Source: CAZGMJ01 sp964526785 (GTDB taxonomy: Bacteria > Planctomycetota > Phycisphaerae > Sedimentisphaerales > Anaerobacaceae). From it: 64,000 nt of DNA. Below the pieces are notes generated by a model that made no database searches, had not been told where the DNA came from, and saw only the letters and a program-made list of their open reading frames with translations. The translations under genes were made by a program, and so were the position numbers. Location of the stretch: assembly GCA_964526785.1 (NCBI GenBank), contig CAZGMJ010000026.1:1-64000 (forward strand), read 5' to 3'. Every line of letters starts with the position of its first letter. The stretch's first letter is position 1. This document shows, piece after piece, positions 53,247 to 62,079 of this stretch.

Positions 53247-54077
53247 TTACTGCACTTTCCATTCGCCGTTGATACCGAAGTAGTACTCGTCCGATGAATT
53301 CACCGAGTCATCCCAGGAGGACTGATAGGCTGCGAACGGACTGAGTACGCCACCGGCTACATCGAAATCGGTGGATACGCTCAGCGTCCCGTGCGACCAA
53401 TCGTGATCGACGTTTCTGCCGCCTGTACTGGCGTTGAAGATTGTCTGGAATGCCCAGTGCAAAGTGCGCTCAGGATTACCCGTAAACCAATCCGGAATCT
53501 TCTGGGCGTATGCCAGCCCGAAAATGTGCATCCATCCCCCGGACTGACGGTAGTCGGACCATGCATAACCATTGTCGCTTCGCCTGCCGCTTTCATCTGC
53601 CCATAGTTTCGCCAGAGTATAACTTGGAATCAGGCCCCCCTGGCAGATGTTGGGCCACGCCAAACTAAGGAACATCTCCTGGTAATCCAAATCCGCTGTG
53701 GGTGAGTGACGGGTCGGACCGTCGGGGAAGTTGTAGTATATCCAGCCGACTTCCCAGTCCATCTGATGCGCTTCGCCTTCTTTTACACTGTTGCCGTAGG
53801 CCAGCGTGTAGTCGATCTCTTCGCTATTCTCGAAACCGCTTCCGTTGGCGCGCGACCACCATACCTGTCCGCGAAAGCCGCTGTCACCAAAGGTGAAGTC
53901 GGCGTACGGCTGAATCGCACTGTGATTGTTCGCGTACGAATCGAAGCCCCGCCAGATGTACCGGCTTACGTACGTCGCCCCGACGTCGATGCCGATATCG
54001 CTGACCTGCTGAGCGGGGGCCAGTCCTGCCACGACCATCACAATGATCGCTGCCCAAACAATTGTCTTCTTGTTCAT
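53247..54077 (-). CDS. Secreted outer-membrane beta-barrel protein, porin-like
   Basis: A 276-aa protein; AAGGAG lies seven bases before the chosen ATG. A signal peptide (TIVWAAIIVMVVAGLAPAQQ) is followed by alternating strands with many aromatic and polar residues: DIGIDVGATYVSRYIWRGF, QPYADFTFGDSGFRGQVWWSR, MDWEVGWIYYNF and YYFGINGEWKVQ at the end. The YVSRYIWRG start is common in porin-like proteins of marine and planctomycete bacteria (DUF-type TorF/outer-membrane channel). A terminal Gln, not Phe, ends the protein. It is monocistronic, with its own terminator. Confidence 0.72.
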   Translation of the reverse strand: MNKKTIVWAAIIVMVVAGLAPAQQVSDIGIDVGATYVSRYIWRGFDSYANNHSAIQPYADFTFGDSGFRGQVWWSRANGSGFENSEEIDYTLAYGNSVKEGEAHQMDWEVGWIYYNFPDGPTRHSPTADLDYQEMFLSLAWPNICQGGLIPSYTLAKLWADESGRRSDNGYAWSDYRQSGGWMHIFGLAYAQKIPDWFTGNPERTLHWAFQTIFNASTGGRNVDHDWSHGTLSVSTDFDVAGGVLSPFAAYQSSWDDSVNSSDEYYFGINGEWKVQ

Positions 54078-54418
54078 GCTCTTCTCCTTGTCCAATCCTT
54101 TTTACAACACTGCTACAACCGATCCTGTACTCCATCTACCTGTATCGTTAAACCACCCGCCACCAAAATGCCAAGTCTAATTCAACCTTCCGGCAAATCA
54201 AATGAAAAACACGTTAGAACAAAAAATTTTGTCGCCTGCTCCAAACCCCGAAATCCCGCCTGCCAACATTGGCAATCCCATCGTTCTCGGTCTCATGACG
54301 TTCGCGCCACGACGCGGTGTCAACATCAAACATCCCGTTATGAGTCTGTCATCCACGCGTCACAGGACCCCGGTCGCCTGCCCCGCATCCGAATCACAAC
54401 CGACCGATAAACGAACGT

Positions 54419-54447
54419 TCGACACGTCTTGAACGTACCCATATAAT
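54419..54447 (+). promoter_or_regulatory. Promoter that would make rarA leaderless
   Basis: TCGACA (54419-54424), 17 bases, then a perfect TATAAT (54442-54447). Expected start about 54454, one base before the rarA ATG at 54455. No Shine-Dalgarno could be present in such a transcript. Confidence 0.55.
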
Positions 54448-54454
54448 CGCAGAT

Positions 54455-55840
54455 ATGGCAAAGAACGATCCCCAGAAAGAACTGTTTGGCAGCCTCGAAA
54501 AGGCAAACGTGGAAGCTGCCGCACCGCTGGCTGTGCGTATGCGACCACAGAAACTCGAGCATTTCGTCGGACAGAAGCATTTTATGGGACCTGGCAAGCT
54601 GCTCAATCGCATGCTTCAGGCCGATCGCCTCAGCAGCCTCATATTTCACGGGCCGCCCGGCGTTGGCAAAACATCGCTCGCCAGAGTCATCGCCAGCCAT
54701 ACCCGCGCCGCCTTCCATTATCTAAGCGCACCGGCTGCAACCGTAAAGGATATCCGCGAGGTAATAGCCGCCGCCGGAGATCGCCTCGCAGCCCGAGGCA
54801 CCCGTACCGTGCTGTTCATCGACGAACTTCACCGCTTCAACCGAGCCCAGCAGGACGTGCTGCTCGACGACGTGGAAACGGGCACCATAATTTTGATCGG
54901 CGCCACGACCGAAAATCCATATTTCTCCGTCAATTCACCGCTGATCTCGCGCAGCACAGTCTTTCGTTTCGACCCCCTCGGCAAAGACGACATCCTCTCG
55001 CTTCTCAATGCCGCCATCGAAGACCGCCAGCGAGGTCTCGGCAAATACCGCATAGATGCCGCACCTGAAGCATTGGAGTTCCTCGCATCGCTGGCCGACG
55101 GCGACGCCAGAAAAGCCCTCAACGCACTGGAGATTGGGGTCCTTTCGCAGGCTTCTGGCGAGACCGAACGCGCCATCAGCTTCGACCTGGACGTGGCTCG
55201 CGAATCCATCCAGCAAAAAGCCGTTGCATACGACACGGGCGACACACACTACGACCTGGCCAGCGCCTTGCAGAAGAGTATGAGAGGCTCGGACCCCGAC
55301 GCAACCGTGTACTGGCTGGCCAGAATGATCGTCGGAGGCGAGGATACCCGCTTCATTGCCCGCCGCATCGCCGTCTGTGCCGCCGAAGATGTGGGCAACG
55401 CCGATCCCATGGCAACCGTTCTGGCCGCTGCGGCCGTACAGATCTCCGAGTTCGTCGGGCTGCCCGAAGCCCAGTTGCACCTCGCCCAGGCGGCCATCTA
55501 TGTCGCGTGCGCCCCGAAGTCCAACGCCTCGGCCAAAGCAATCTGGAAAGCCGCCGCCGATGTCCGAAACCAACCCACCACTCCCGTGCCGAAGCACCTC
55601 AAGGACAGCCACTACGCCGCTGCAAAAAAACTCGGAGTCGGCGCCGAATACAAATACCCCCACGATTTTCCCAACGGATTTGTCGCTCAGGATTACCTCC
55701 CCAGGCCAATGGACCAGCAATATTACCGGCCCGCCGACGCCGGACATGAAAAAAACATCGGCCTGTATTTACAAAAACTGCAAACCCTGATACAACGGAA
55801 CCGAACACACAATCGTAATTCTACGAAGAAGGAAACGTGA
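54455..55840 (+). CDS. rarA: Replication-associated recombination protein RarA/MgsA
   Basis: A 461-aa AAA+ ATPase. LAVRMRPQKLEHFVGQKHFMGPGK is the family's N-terminal signature. Walker A is IFHGPPGVGKTSLARVIA, Walker B VLFIDELHRFNRAQQD, and sensor 1 GATTENPYFSVNSPLISRSTVFRF. C-terminal helices have GDARKALNALE, IDTGDTHYD-like DTGDTHYDLASALQKSMRGSDPDATVYWLARMI, AAEDVGNADP and YPHDFPNGFVAQDYLP, all diagnostic of RarA/MgsA/WRNIP1. It helps rescue stalled replication forks. Its stop directly precedes the ATG of the next gene (TGA-ATG), so both are co-translated or co-transcribed. Confidence 0.95.
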   Translation: MAKNDPQKELFGSLEKANVEAAAPLAVRMRPQKLEHFVGQKHFMGPGKLLNRMLQADRLSSLIFHGPPGVGKTSLARVIASHTRAAFHYLSAPAATVKDIREVIAAAGDRLAARGTRTVLFIDELHRFNRAQQDVLLDDVETGTIILIGATTENPYFSVNSPLISRSTVFRFDPLGKDDILSLLNAAIEDRQRGLGKYRIDAAPEALEFLASLADGDARKALNALEIGVLSQASGETERAISFDLDVARESIQQKAVAYDTGDTHYDLASALQKSMRGSDPDATVYWLARMIVGGEDTRFIARRIAVCAAEDVGNADPMATVLAAAAVQISEFVGLPEAQLHLAQAAIYVACAPKSNASAKAIWKAAADVRNQPTTPVPKHLKDSHYAAAKKLGVGAEYKYPHDFPNGFVAQDYLPRPMDQQYYRPADAGHEKNIGLYLQKLQTLIQRNRTHNRNSTKKET

Positions 55841-56422
55841 ATGGAGAAACGCCGGTTGCGTCGCGAGTTGCAGGAATGTTTGCTCGCTATCTTGCCGGAA
55901 CAACGCAAATTGAAGAGCACGAAGGCATGCGAGTACCTCGTCGCAACGCCGGAATTTCAACGGGCGTCGACCGTTATGATGTACCTGGCGCTTCCCGAAG
56001 AAGTCGATACGTCCGAGGCCATTCTCCATGCCTGGCAGCGTGGCAAACAGGTTGCCGTGCCGAAAGTGTCCTTCGAGCATCGACATATGATACCGGTCGA
56101 AATACACTCGCTCGACACGGAAATGGTAACCCAGTCGATGGGGCTCAGACATCCTGCTTCTGGCACGCCCGTTGCCTTTGAGGCAATTGATCTGGTCGTT
56201 GCGCCGGGCCTCGCTTTCGATCGCTCGGGCAACCGACTCGGGCGGGGCGGATCCTATTACGACAGATTCTTCGCACATGAATCGCTCAGGGCCGCCCGTT
56301 GCGGGTTCGGCTTTGCCGAGCAGCTTATCGAAGCCGTCCCGGCGACCGAAACCGATCAGCCGGTGGATGTGATAGTTACGGACGAGGGGATTACACGTAT
56401 TCAAAGCGCAAAAGGAGTTTAG
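55841..56422 (+). CDS. 5-formyltetrahydrofolate cyclo-ligase
   Basis: A 193-aa protein with the family pattern: MEKRRLRRELQECLLAILPEQRK at the start, VMMYLALPEEVDT, AVPKV, and the signature DLVVAPGLAFDRSGNRLGRGGSYYDRFF near residue 125-150. It converts 5-formyl-THF to methenyl-THF with ATP. The ATG begins one base after the rarA stop. Length is normal. A close gap of one base to the following gene suggests a joint operon with the LysM/L,D-transpeptidase gene. Confidence 0.95.
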   Translation: MEKRRLRRELQECLLAILPEQRKLKSTKACEYLVATPEFQRASTVMMYLALPEEVDTSEAILHAWQRGKQVAVPKVSFEHRHMIPVEIHSLDTEMVTQSMGLRHPASGTPVAFEAIDLVVAPGLAFDRSGNRLGRGGSYYDRFFAHESLRAARCGFGFAEQLIEAVPATETDQPVDVIVTDEGITRIQSAKGV

Positions 56423-56423
56423 C

Positions 56424-57473
56424 ATGGCTCGTCGTCGTACAGGACCATACGCGAAAAGATCCCGAAATCGAAATCTGATTGTCCTGACCGTTGTCGTAAT
56501 GGTCGCCGCCGTTGCGATTGGATACTACTTCCGAGGTGCGGACAAACCCGCCGAGACCGACGCGGAACCGAATATTCCGCCCCGGGACGTCAACACGGCA
56601 CAGGCCGTCAACGAACCGCCTGTCGAAGATCCTCCGTCGCAGCAGCAGACCGTCCGCGAAGAACGGCCCCCCATGCCGCCGACGGAGATCGACGCCGAGC
56701 CGAACGTTCCGTCCAATATGGAGGTAACCGCGCTGATCGGCGAGGCGCTCGCCCTGATGGCCAAGGACCCGCCCGATCTCATCCAGGCCCGCGATACATT
56801 GAACAAAGCCCTGGAATTGAAGATGAACGCCAGACAGCGAATGTTCGTCAAGCAGCAACTCGAATCCATGGCCAGACAGTGGCTCTTCACGCGAGACATA
56901 TATCCCTCGGACCGGCTTTGTAGTTCGTACAAAGTCCAGCCCGGTGACCAACTCTCCACCATCTGCAGCAAGTATAAGGTGCCCTACGAGATCATCATGG
57001 TGCTGAACAATATAGCCCGCCCTGAATTGCTCCAGGCCGGCCAGACGCTCAAGATGATTCACGGGCCGTTCCACGCCACCATCAACCGCTCGACTTTCAC
57101 CATGGACCTGTTCCTCCAGGATGCATTCGTCCAGAACTTCCGCGTCGGTATTGGCAAGCCCGGCCGCGAGACTCCTACCGGCCTGTGGTGCGTCAAGAAT
57201 CGTATGGTCAGGCCTCCGTGGACCGATCCCGACACAGGCAAACGATACGAACCGGAAGATCCGGATTACCCGCTCGGCGCCAGATGGATCGGCCTCGAAG
57301 GGCTTGAGGGGCCCGCCAAAGGACGCGAGGGCTTCGCAATACACGGCACGAAGGAACCGGACGAAATCGGTGCGGCCGTCTCCCGGGGATGCATCCGCAT
57401 GTATAACGACGATGTGACCCTCGTATACGATCTGCTGGTGCCCGGCGAGTCAATGGTTCGCGTTGTGGACTGA
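56424..57473 (+). CDS. LysM and L,D-transpeptidase (YkuD) domain protein
   Basis: A 349-aa protein. A basic N-terminus and one helix (LIVLTVVVMVAAVAIGYYF) anchor it in the inner membrane. Residues about 40-105 are low-complexity Pro/Glu/Gln-rich. A short helical repeat is followed by LysM (about 168-212: YKVQPGDQLSTICSKYKVPYEIIMVLNN...LLQAGQTLKMI). The catalytic YkuD domain (about 215-349) has FRVGIGKPGRETPTGLWCV, then FAIHGTKEPDEIGAAVSRGCIRM with the Cys nucleophile. Such enzymes cross-link peptidoglycan or attach lipoproteins. Its presence implies a peptidoglycan sacculus. Confidence 0.93.
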   Translation: MARRRTGPYAKRSRNRNLIVLTVVVMVAAVAIGYYFRGADKPAETDAEPNIPPRDVNTAQAVNEPPVEDPPSQQQTVREERPPMPPTEIDAEPNVPSNMEVTALIGEALALMAKDPPDLIQARDTLNKALELKMNARQRMFVKQQLESMARQWLFTRDIYPSDRLCSSYKVQPGDQLSTICSKYKVPYEIIMVLNNIARPELLQAGQTLKMIHGPFHATINRSTFTMDLFLQDAFVQNFRVGIGKPGRETPTGLWCVKNRMVRPPWTDPDTGKRYEPEDPDYPLGARWIGLEGLEGPAKGREGFAIHGTKEPDEIGAAVSRGCIRMYNDDVTLVYDLLVPGESMVRVVD

Positions 57474-57494
57474 AATCACGAAAGGTCAAAGGAT

Positions 57495-58496
57495 TTGACG
57501 ACAGGCCAACGGATGGCAAAACCGGACGCAGCGCTGCCCGCGTCTGCCTCGAACATCGTGCACAGCCCGGGCCTCTCCGCCTGGGCCGTCTCGATCGCGC
57601 TGCACCTGCTCATACTCACCGCCTTCTGGCTCGTGCGGTTCCCGCGCGCATCCTCCCCCGCCCGCGCCGGCGCCGTGCCGCAGACGGATGTCGCCCGCGT
57701 TGAACGCGCGATGCAACTGGCGCCCATCCTGCCCAAGCCGCAGGTGCGATTGCCCGCGGCCGCCGCGAACGACGCCGCTGCCTACGCATCGCCCCTCCTG
57801 CCGGCCAATGAACCGACGCCCGATGCCGCAGGCTCCTCTCCGCTGCTGCAACCCGCTTCGCCCGATGATGCCGACACCGCCCGGGCCGCCGCATGGATCG
57901 AGCCGCCCCCGTTGCGCAGCCGCGTCGAGTTCTTCGGCTCGCCCGCCGGCCGCCGTCGCATCTGCTACGTCGTCGATTCCTCGGGCAGTATGACCGGCCT
58001 GTTCGCCGCCGTTCGCAGCCGCCTTAAACAATCCATCCGCGAACTGCAGCCCGACCAGTATTTCCACGTCCTCTTCTTCGGCAACGGCAAACTCGCCGAA
58101 TCGTCCCCGAGCCGAATGCAAAGAGCCACCGAAGCAGGCAAGGCCGCCGTCGAGCAATTCATCGATTCCATTCAACCGGCCGGCAAGACCAACGCAATGC
58201 CCGCCTTCGAACGCGCCGTCGCCGTACGCGATGCCCGGGGCAATCCCCCGGCGGTGATATATTTCCTCACCGACGGCTTCGACCTCAGCGCCGACGACGC
58301 CGAATCCTTCGCCGGCCGAGTGGCGAATCTGATCGCACAGTCCGCCCCGAAAGCGCAGATCAATACCATCGGGTTCTGGCCGCAGGACGCCGACCGCAAA
58401 ACGCTCCGAACGCTCGCCGACCGCACCGGCGGCGCCTGCACCATCGTAACCGACCAACAGACCGAACCGCCGACATCGAATACAAAGACGCAGTGA
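57495..58496 (+). CDS. Membrane-anchored VWA-domain protein, first gene of a TolQ/ExbD-type operon
   Basis: A 333-aa protein starting at TTG (AAAGGA close upstream) or at the ATG six codons later. The N-terminal helix (LSAWAVSIALHLLILTAFWLV) resembles the anchor of TonB/TolA-type proteins. A Pro/Ala-rich spacer follows (about 60-140). The VWA domain (about 152-325) has CYVVDSSGSMTGLF with the MIDAS DxSxS, a threonine in KTNAMPAFERAV and an Asp in YFLTDGFDLS. It overlaps the next frame's earliest start and is followed by TolQ- and ExbD-like genes. The domain combination suggests that VWA takes the place of TonB's periplasmic part, which is an inference. Confidence 0.78.
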   Translation: MTTGQRMAKPDAALPASASNIVHSPGLSAWAVSIALHLLILTAFWLVRFPRASSPARAGAVPQTDVARVERAMQLAPILPKPQVRLPAAAANDAAAYASPLLPANEPTPDAAGSSPLLQPASPDDADTARAAAWIEPPPLRSRVEFFGSPAGRRRICYVVDSSGSMTGLFAAVRSRLKQSIRELQPDQYFHVLFFGNGKLAESSPSRMQRATEAGKAAVEQFIDSIQPAGKTNAMPAFERAVAVRDARGNPPAVIYFLTDGFDLSADDAESFAGRVANLIAQSAPKAQINTIGFWPQDADRKTLRTLADRTGGACTIVTDQQTEPPTSNTKTQ

Positions 58497-58516
58497 ATCG
58501 CGCGCAAAGGATAACT

Positions 58517-59362
58517 ATGAACAGAAACCTGCTGCTGAAAATCGTACTGCTGGTCTTCGCGTTCGCCACCGTCGTGCTCGTGATGACCTTCACCATGCAG
58601 GGCGGCCTCGGCGCCGAGACCGCCGACGGCGAGGCGGGCAACCGCTTCTTCCGGCAATTCGTCGTGGCCGGCGGACCTATCGTCTGGTTCGTCCTGCTTC
58701 CGATGTCTCTGGTCACCGTGTACCTGGCCGCCGACTACTGCCTGACAATGCGCAGACAAAAACTCGTACCCGACAACGCCGGCCAGGCCTGCCTCACCGG
58801 TATCCGCCAGTTCGGCCTCGCCGAATTCCCGACAAAGGCCGCCGGCCGTGACCTCGTCACCGTCGCGGTGGCCAAAATGGCAGCCGACGCACGCGGCGAC
58901 TGGGCCCACAAACGCGAAATCCTCGCCGAAGCCCTCCAGCAGCGCGCCTCCACCCTCCTGCGCCGCATCGACTGGCTCAACCTCATCGGCAACGTCTCGC
59001 CCATGGTCGGCCTCTTCGGCACCGTCTTCGGCATGATCCGCCTCTTCAACGAAATCGTCGCATCCGGCGGCCAGCCCCAGCTCGTCCGCCTCGCCGACGG
59101 CATCTCCATCGCACTGGTCACCACCTTCTGGGGCCTGTTCATCGCCATCCCCGCCCTCGCCGTGCACGGCATCTTCCGCAACCGCATCGAAGCCATGCTC
59201 AGCGACGCCGTCACGCAGGTCGAAATGATAATGCCCGAACTCCGCCGCAGCGTCGAAGGGAACCGCGCCGCCCGACCGCAGCGAAAACCCGCCGAGCACG
59301 GCATCCGCGAACTGATGCACAAACCGCAACCCCCATCCGAATCAACGCTCCCGCTGCATTAG
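58517..59362 (+). CDS. MotA/TolQ/ExbB-family proton channel protein
   Basis: A 281-aa protein; AAAGGA precedes the ATG at 58517. A hydrophobic N-terminal helix is followed by the ExbB arrangement: IVWFVLLPMSLVTVYLAADYCLTMRRQKLVP, then RRIDWLNLIGNVSPMVGLFGTVFGMIRLFNEI and SIALVTTFWGLFIAIPALAVHGIFRNRIEAM. The three-helix pattern and the GLxGTVxGM motif are diagnostic. It couples proton flow to work done by a partner in the periplasm. It sits between the VWA protein and the ExbD gene, with 20 and 18 bases of spacing. Confidence 0.9.
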   Translation: MNRNLLLKIVLLVFAFATVVLVMTFTMQGGLGAETADGEAGNRFFRQFVVAGGPIVWFVLLPMSLVTVYLAADYCLTMRRQKLVPDNAGQACLTGIRQFGLAEFPTKAAGRDLVTVAVAKMAADARGDWAHKREILAEALQQRASTLLRRIDWLNLIGNVSPMVGLFGTVFGMIRLFNEIVASGGQPQLVRLADGISIALVTTFWGLFIAIPALAVHGIFRNRIEAMLSDAVTQVEMIMPELRRSVEGNRAARPQRKPAEHGIRELMHKPQPPSESTLPLH

Positions 59363-59380
59363 CAACCGACCAACGAACCC

Positions 59381-59887
59381 ATGTCCATCGCACGCATAAC
59401 CCGTTTCCGCCGCCCCGGCGATTCCCAGGCGTTCAACATCACGCCGATCATCGACATCGTCTTCCTGCTCATCATCTTCTTCCTCGTCGTCTGCCAGTTC
59501 GTCGAAGCCGAGAACTTCCCCGTCACCGTGCCCGACCAGTGCGACGCCGCCGGCGCTTCCGTCGAGCCCGGCCGCCAGCCGATCACCGTCACCGTCATGA
59601 AGAACTCCGCCGGCCGCATCAGCTACGCCGTCGGCCCCGATGTCTTGTCCCCCCCGGCAGACCGGTCCGCCGCCCAATTGACCGATGCACTGAAGGACAT
59701 GATAGACCGCGGCCTCTCCAACCGCCCGCAGGATCGCAGAATTGTCACCCTCCGTGTGGACAAGGACATCGCTTACGGCCGCGCCCAGCACGCCCTGGCC
59801 GCCATTGCAAACAGCACCGCCACCGACGTCCAACTTGCCGTCGTCCGGGGCGAGTTGCAGACTCCCGAGTCCCCGAACAACCCATAG
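59381..59887 (+). CDS. ExbD/TolR-family biopolymer transport protein
   Basis: A 168-aa protein with one N-terminal helix, FNITPIIDIVFLLIIFFLVVCQF, which contains the proton-carrying Asp of ExbD/TolR. The periplasmic part has VTLRVDKDIAYGRAQHALAAIANSTATDVQLAVVR, the ExbD C-terminal alpha/beta unit. It pairs with the TolQ/ExbB gene just upstream. Together with the VWA protein it forms a probable energy-transducing complex. The next gene is on the opposite strand. Confidence 0.9.
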   Translation: MSIARITRFRRPGDSQAFNITPIIDIVFLLIIFFLVVCQFVEAENFPVTVPDQCDAAGASVEPGRQPITVTVMKNSAGRISYAVGPDVLSPPADRSAAQLTDALKDMIDRGLSNRPQDRRIVTLRVDKDIAYGRAQHALAAIANSTATDVQLAVVRGELQTPESPNNP

Positions 59888-59894
59888 CCCCGCA

Positions 59895-60035
59895 CTACCG
59901 CCGCTCCTTTTCCCTCCGCTTGAGCTCCAGCTTCTTGATCGATACCACCGCTTCGCAGATGATCGCCGTGCATGCAATCACCGCCATCCACCCCCAGAAA
60001 CCCATCGCATCGATTATCTCAACCACATAGGACAT
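59895..60035 (-). CDS. 46-aa single-span membrane protein
   Basis: A frame of 46 codons with AGGAG seven bases before the ATG at 60033-60035. The peptide starts MSYVVEIIDAMGFWGWMAV, has one membrane helix (about 11-32), and ends in a strongly basic tail rich in KLELKRREKERR. The topology (helix then basic C-terminus) would put the tail in the cytoplasm. It was found by reading for frames too short for usual gene-finding limits. It lies between the convergent ExbD gene (7 bases from its stop) and clpX, 110 bases upstream of which it reads the same direction. No family recognised. Confidence 0.6.
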   Translation of the reverse strand: MSYVVEIIDAMGFWGWMAVIACTAIICEAVVSIKKLELKRREKERR

Positions 60036-60147
60036 AGCCGTCTCCTGAGCGTCTCTTGTACGAAAACCTCATCTACTCGTATAGACGCACCATCAGCAGA
60101 CATCTTTCAAACAAAACCGCACCCCCTCGATCGTCCCGGCCGCCGCT

Positions 60148-61419
60148 CTACGCCGACTCCTTCTTCATCTGCTTCTTCGATTCGAACAGGTCCGCCCGCC
60201 CCTCGACCACGTCCCGGTCGATCACGTACCTCGCCGGTTTGTCCTCGTCCGGCAGCCGGTACATCAAATCGATCATCAGCTCCTCCGTAATCGCCCGCAG
60301 CGCCCGCGCCCCGGTATCCCGCTTCAGCGCCTTCTGCGCCAGCAAATGCAGCGCTCCCTCGGTGAACTCGAGTTCGGCGTCCTCCATCTCGAAGAATCGC
60401 TGATACTGCTTGACCAGCGCGTTCTTCGGCTTGGTCAGAATGTCGATCAGCGCCACCTCATCCAGCGCCGTCAGCGTCGTAATCACCGGCAGCCGGCCCA
60501 CCATCTCCGGAATCATCCCGTACTCGATCACGTCCTCGGGAATCACCTGGCTCAGCACGTTCGTATACTCCGCCTTCTTGTCGCCCCCGCCCGACAGCTC
60601 CGAATCGAACCCGATCATCTTCTGCCCGAGCCGCTTCTTGATAATATTCTCCAGCCCCACGAACGTCCCGCCGCAAATAAACAGAATCTGGCTCGTATCG
60701 ATCTGGATGTACGACTGCTCCGGATGCTTCCGGCCGCCCTGAGGCGGAATATTCGCCAGCGTCCCCTCCAGCATTTTCAACAGCGCCTGCTGAACCCCCT
60801 CGCCCGAAACATCCCGCGTAATCGAAACGTTCTGCGAAGTCTTGCCCACCTTGTCGATCTCATCGACGTACACGATCCCGCGCTGCGCCGCCTCGATATC
60901 GAAATCCGCCGCCTGCAGCAGCCGCAGCAGAAAGTTCTCCACGTCCTCGCCAACGTACCCCGCCTCCGTCACCGTCGTCGCATCGCATATCGCAAACGGC
61001 ACGTTCAGCGTCTGCGCCAGCGTCCGCGCCAGCAGCGTCTTGCCCGAACCCGTCGGCCCGATCAGCAGCACGTTCGACTTGTCGATCTCGACGTCCCGAT
61101 CCTCGCTGTCGCTGTGCACCAGCCGCTTGTAATGGTTGTGCACCGCCACCGACAGATACTTCTTCGCGTGCTCCTGCCCGATCACGTACTGATCCAGATA
61201 CTCCTTGATCTCACGCGGCCGCGGCATCTCGTCAAGACTCGCACCCAGACCCGCCCCGCGCCGGGCGTTCTGCCGGATAATATTGTGGCACAGTTCCACG
61301 CACTCCGGACAAATATACACATCACCCGGACCCTCGATCAGCGTGTCCGCCTGATCGCCAGTACGCCCGCAAAAGCTGCACAACGCCTTCTTCCTGCTGT
61401 TACCTGTTCGTTTAGCCAT
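60148..61419 (-). CDS. clpX: ClpXP protease ATPase subunit ClpX
   Basis: A 423-aa protein. The N-terminal zinc-binding domain is complete (CSFCGRTGDQADTLIEGPG ... CPECVELC). AAA+ motifs: Walker A LLIGPTGSGKTLLARTLA, pore-loop region GYVGEDVENFLLRLLQAADFDIEAAQRGIVYVDEIDK (Walker B), and RLPVITTLTALDEVALIDILTKPKNALVKQYQ in the sensor region. The IGF-type ClpP-docking loop appears as KMIGFDSE. ClpX unfolds proteins for ClpP, which is not in this window. Sequence and length match the family well. Confidence 0.97.
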   Translation of the reverse strand: MAKRTGNSRKKALCSFCGRTGDQADTLIEGPGDVYICPECVELCHNIIRQNARRGAGLGASLDEMPRPREIKEYLDQYVIGQEHAKKYLSVAVHNHYKRLVHSDSEDRDVEIDKSNVLLIGPTGSGKTLLARTLAQTLNVPFAICDATTVTEAGYVGEDVENFLLRLLQAADFDIEAAQRGIVYVDEIDKVGKTSQNVSITRDVSGEGVQQALLKMLEGTLANIPPQGGRKHPEQSYIQIDTSQILFICGGTFVGLENIIKKRLGQKMIGFDSELSGGGDKKAEYTNVLSQVIPEDVIEYGMIPEMVGRLPVITTLTALDEVALIDILTKPKNALVKQYQRFFEMEDAELEFTEGALHLLAQKALKRDTGARALRAITEELMIDLMYRLPDEDKPARYVIDRDVVEGRADLFESKKQMKKESA

Positions 61420-61620
61420 AATCTATGTACCCTGGGAAATTCGACCGAACCGCTGTCGATCCTCGTTCGCCTTGTCAATTGCCCCACCGGAAACCTGTTC
61501 TGCGATACACTACCATAATCCAGCCCTCCTGAACACTACTTTTTGCCGCCCCCCGCGATCTCACCGCCCAAAACCACCCCCGCAACCCGCTACCGCCGCC
61601 TCCATACCCCCGCTCCCCTT

Positions 61621-61739
61621 GCCTTTCCAACCGAGCACAGCCTTTAGCCCTGAGCGAAGTCGAACGGGGAGCGGAGGAATCTGGTACGCGAATAAGCCTG
61701 CACCCTCGCCGCCCAAAACACCCCTTCGACCCGACCCTG
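61621..61739. repeat. Direct repeat, copy 1 of 2
   Basis: About 119 bases starting CCTTTCC.ACCGAGCACAG and containing CTTTAGCCCTGAGCGAAGTC. It is nearly identical to the copy at 61816-61935. Part of a family of intergenic repeats I associate with planctomycete genomes. Confidence 0.85.
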
Positions 61740-61815
61740 TCGCCCTGGACTCCGATCCAGCGCCTCAACACCCTCCGCACAGAACCGACCGGAAGCCGCC
61801 GCATACCCCTTCATA

Positions 61816-61935
61816 TGTCTTTCCGACCGAGCACAGCCTTTAGCCCTGAGCGAAGTCGAACGGGGAGCGGAGGAATCTGGTACCCGAATAGGCTTGCACC
61901 CACGCTGCGCAAAACACCCCTTCGACCCGACCCTG
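61816..61935. repeat. Direct repeat, copy 2 of 2
   Basis: The same element as at 61621-61739 in the same orientation, with about ten substitutions and one indel, separated by about 76 bases. Confidence 0.85.
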
Positions 61936-62079
61936 GAACTGTTGCGCACTTTGCCATCTACCTCACTACAGTACAGCGGAGAGCTACACAAGGAAATCTG
62001 CCCTCAGCCGAAGAAGGTGCGCTTCTTCTGTATTGCCTCCATACTTTCCAGCGTTCCTTCCGCGCCAGTGCGATGTGAC

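Larger units (their letters stand above)
61420..62079. other. Intergenic region with two copies of a dispersed repeat
   Basis: About 660 bases without a supported gene. It contains clpX upstream sequence and the two direct repeats given below. Frames open here read through the repeats and have no ribosome-binding site. Confidence 0.6.
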
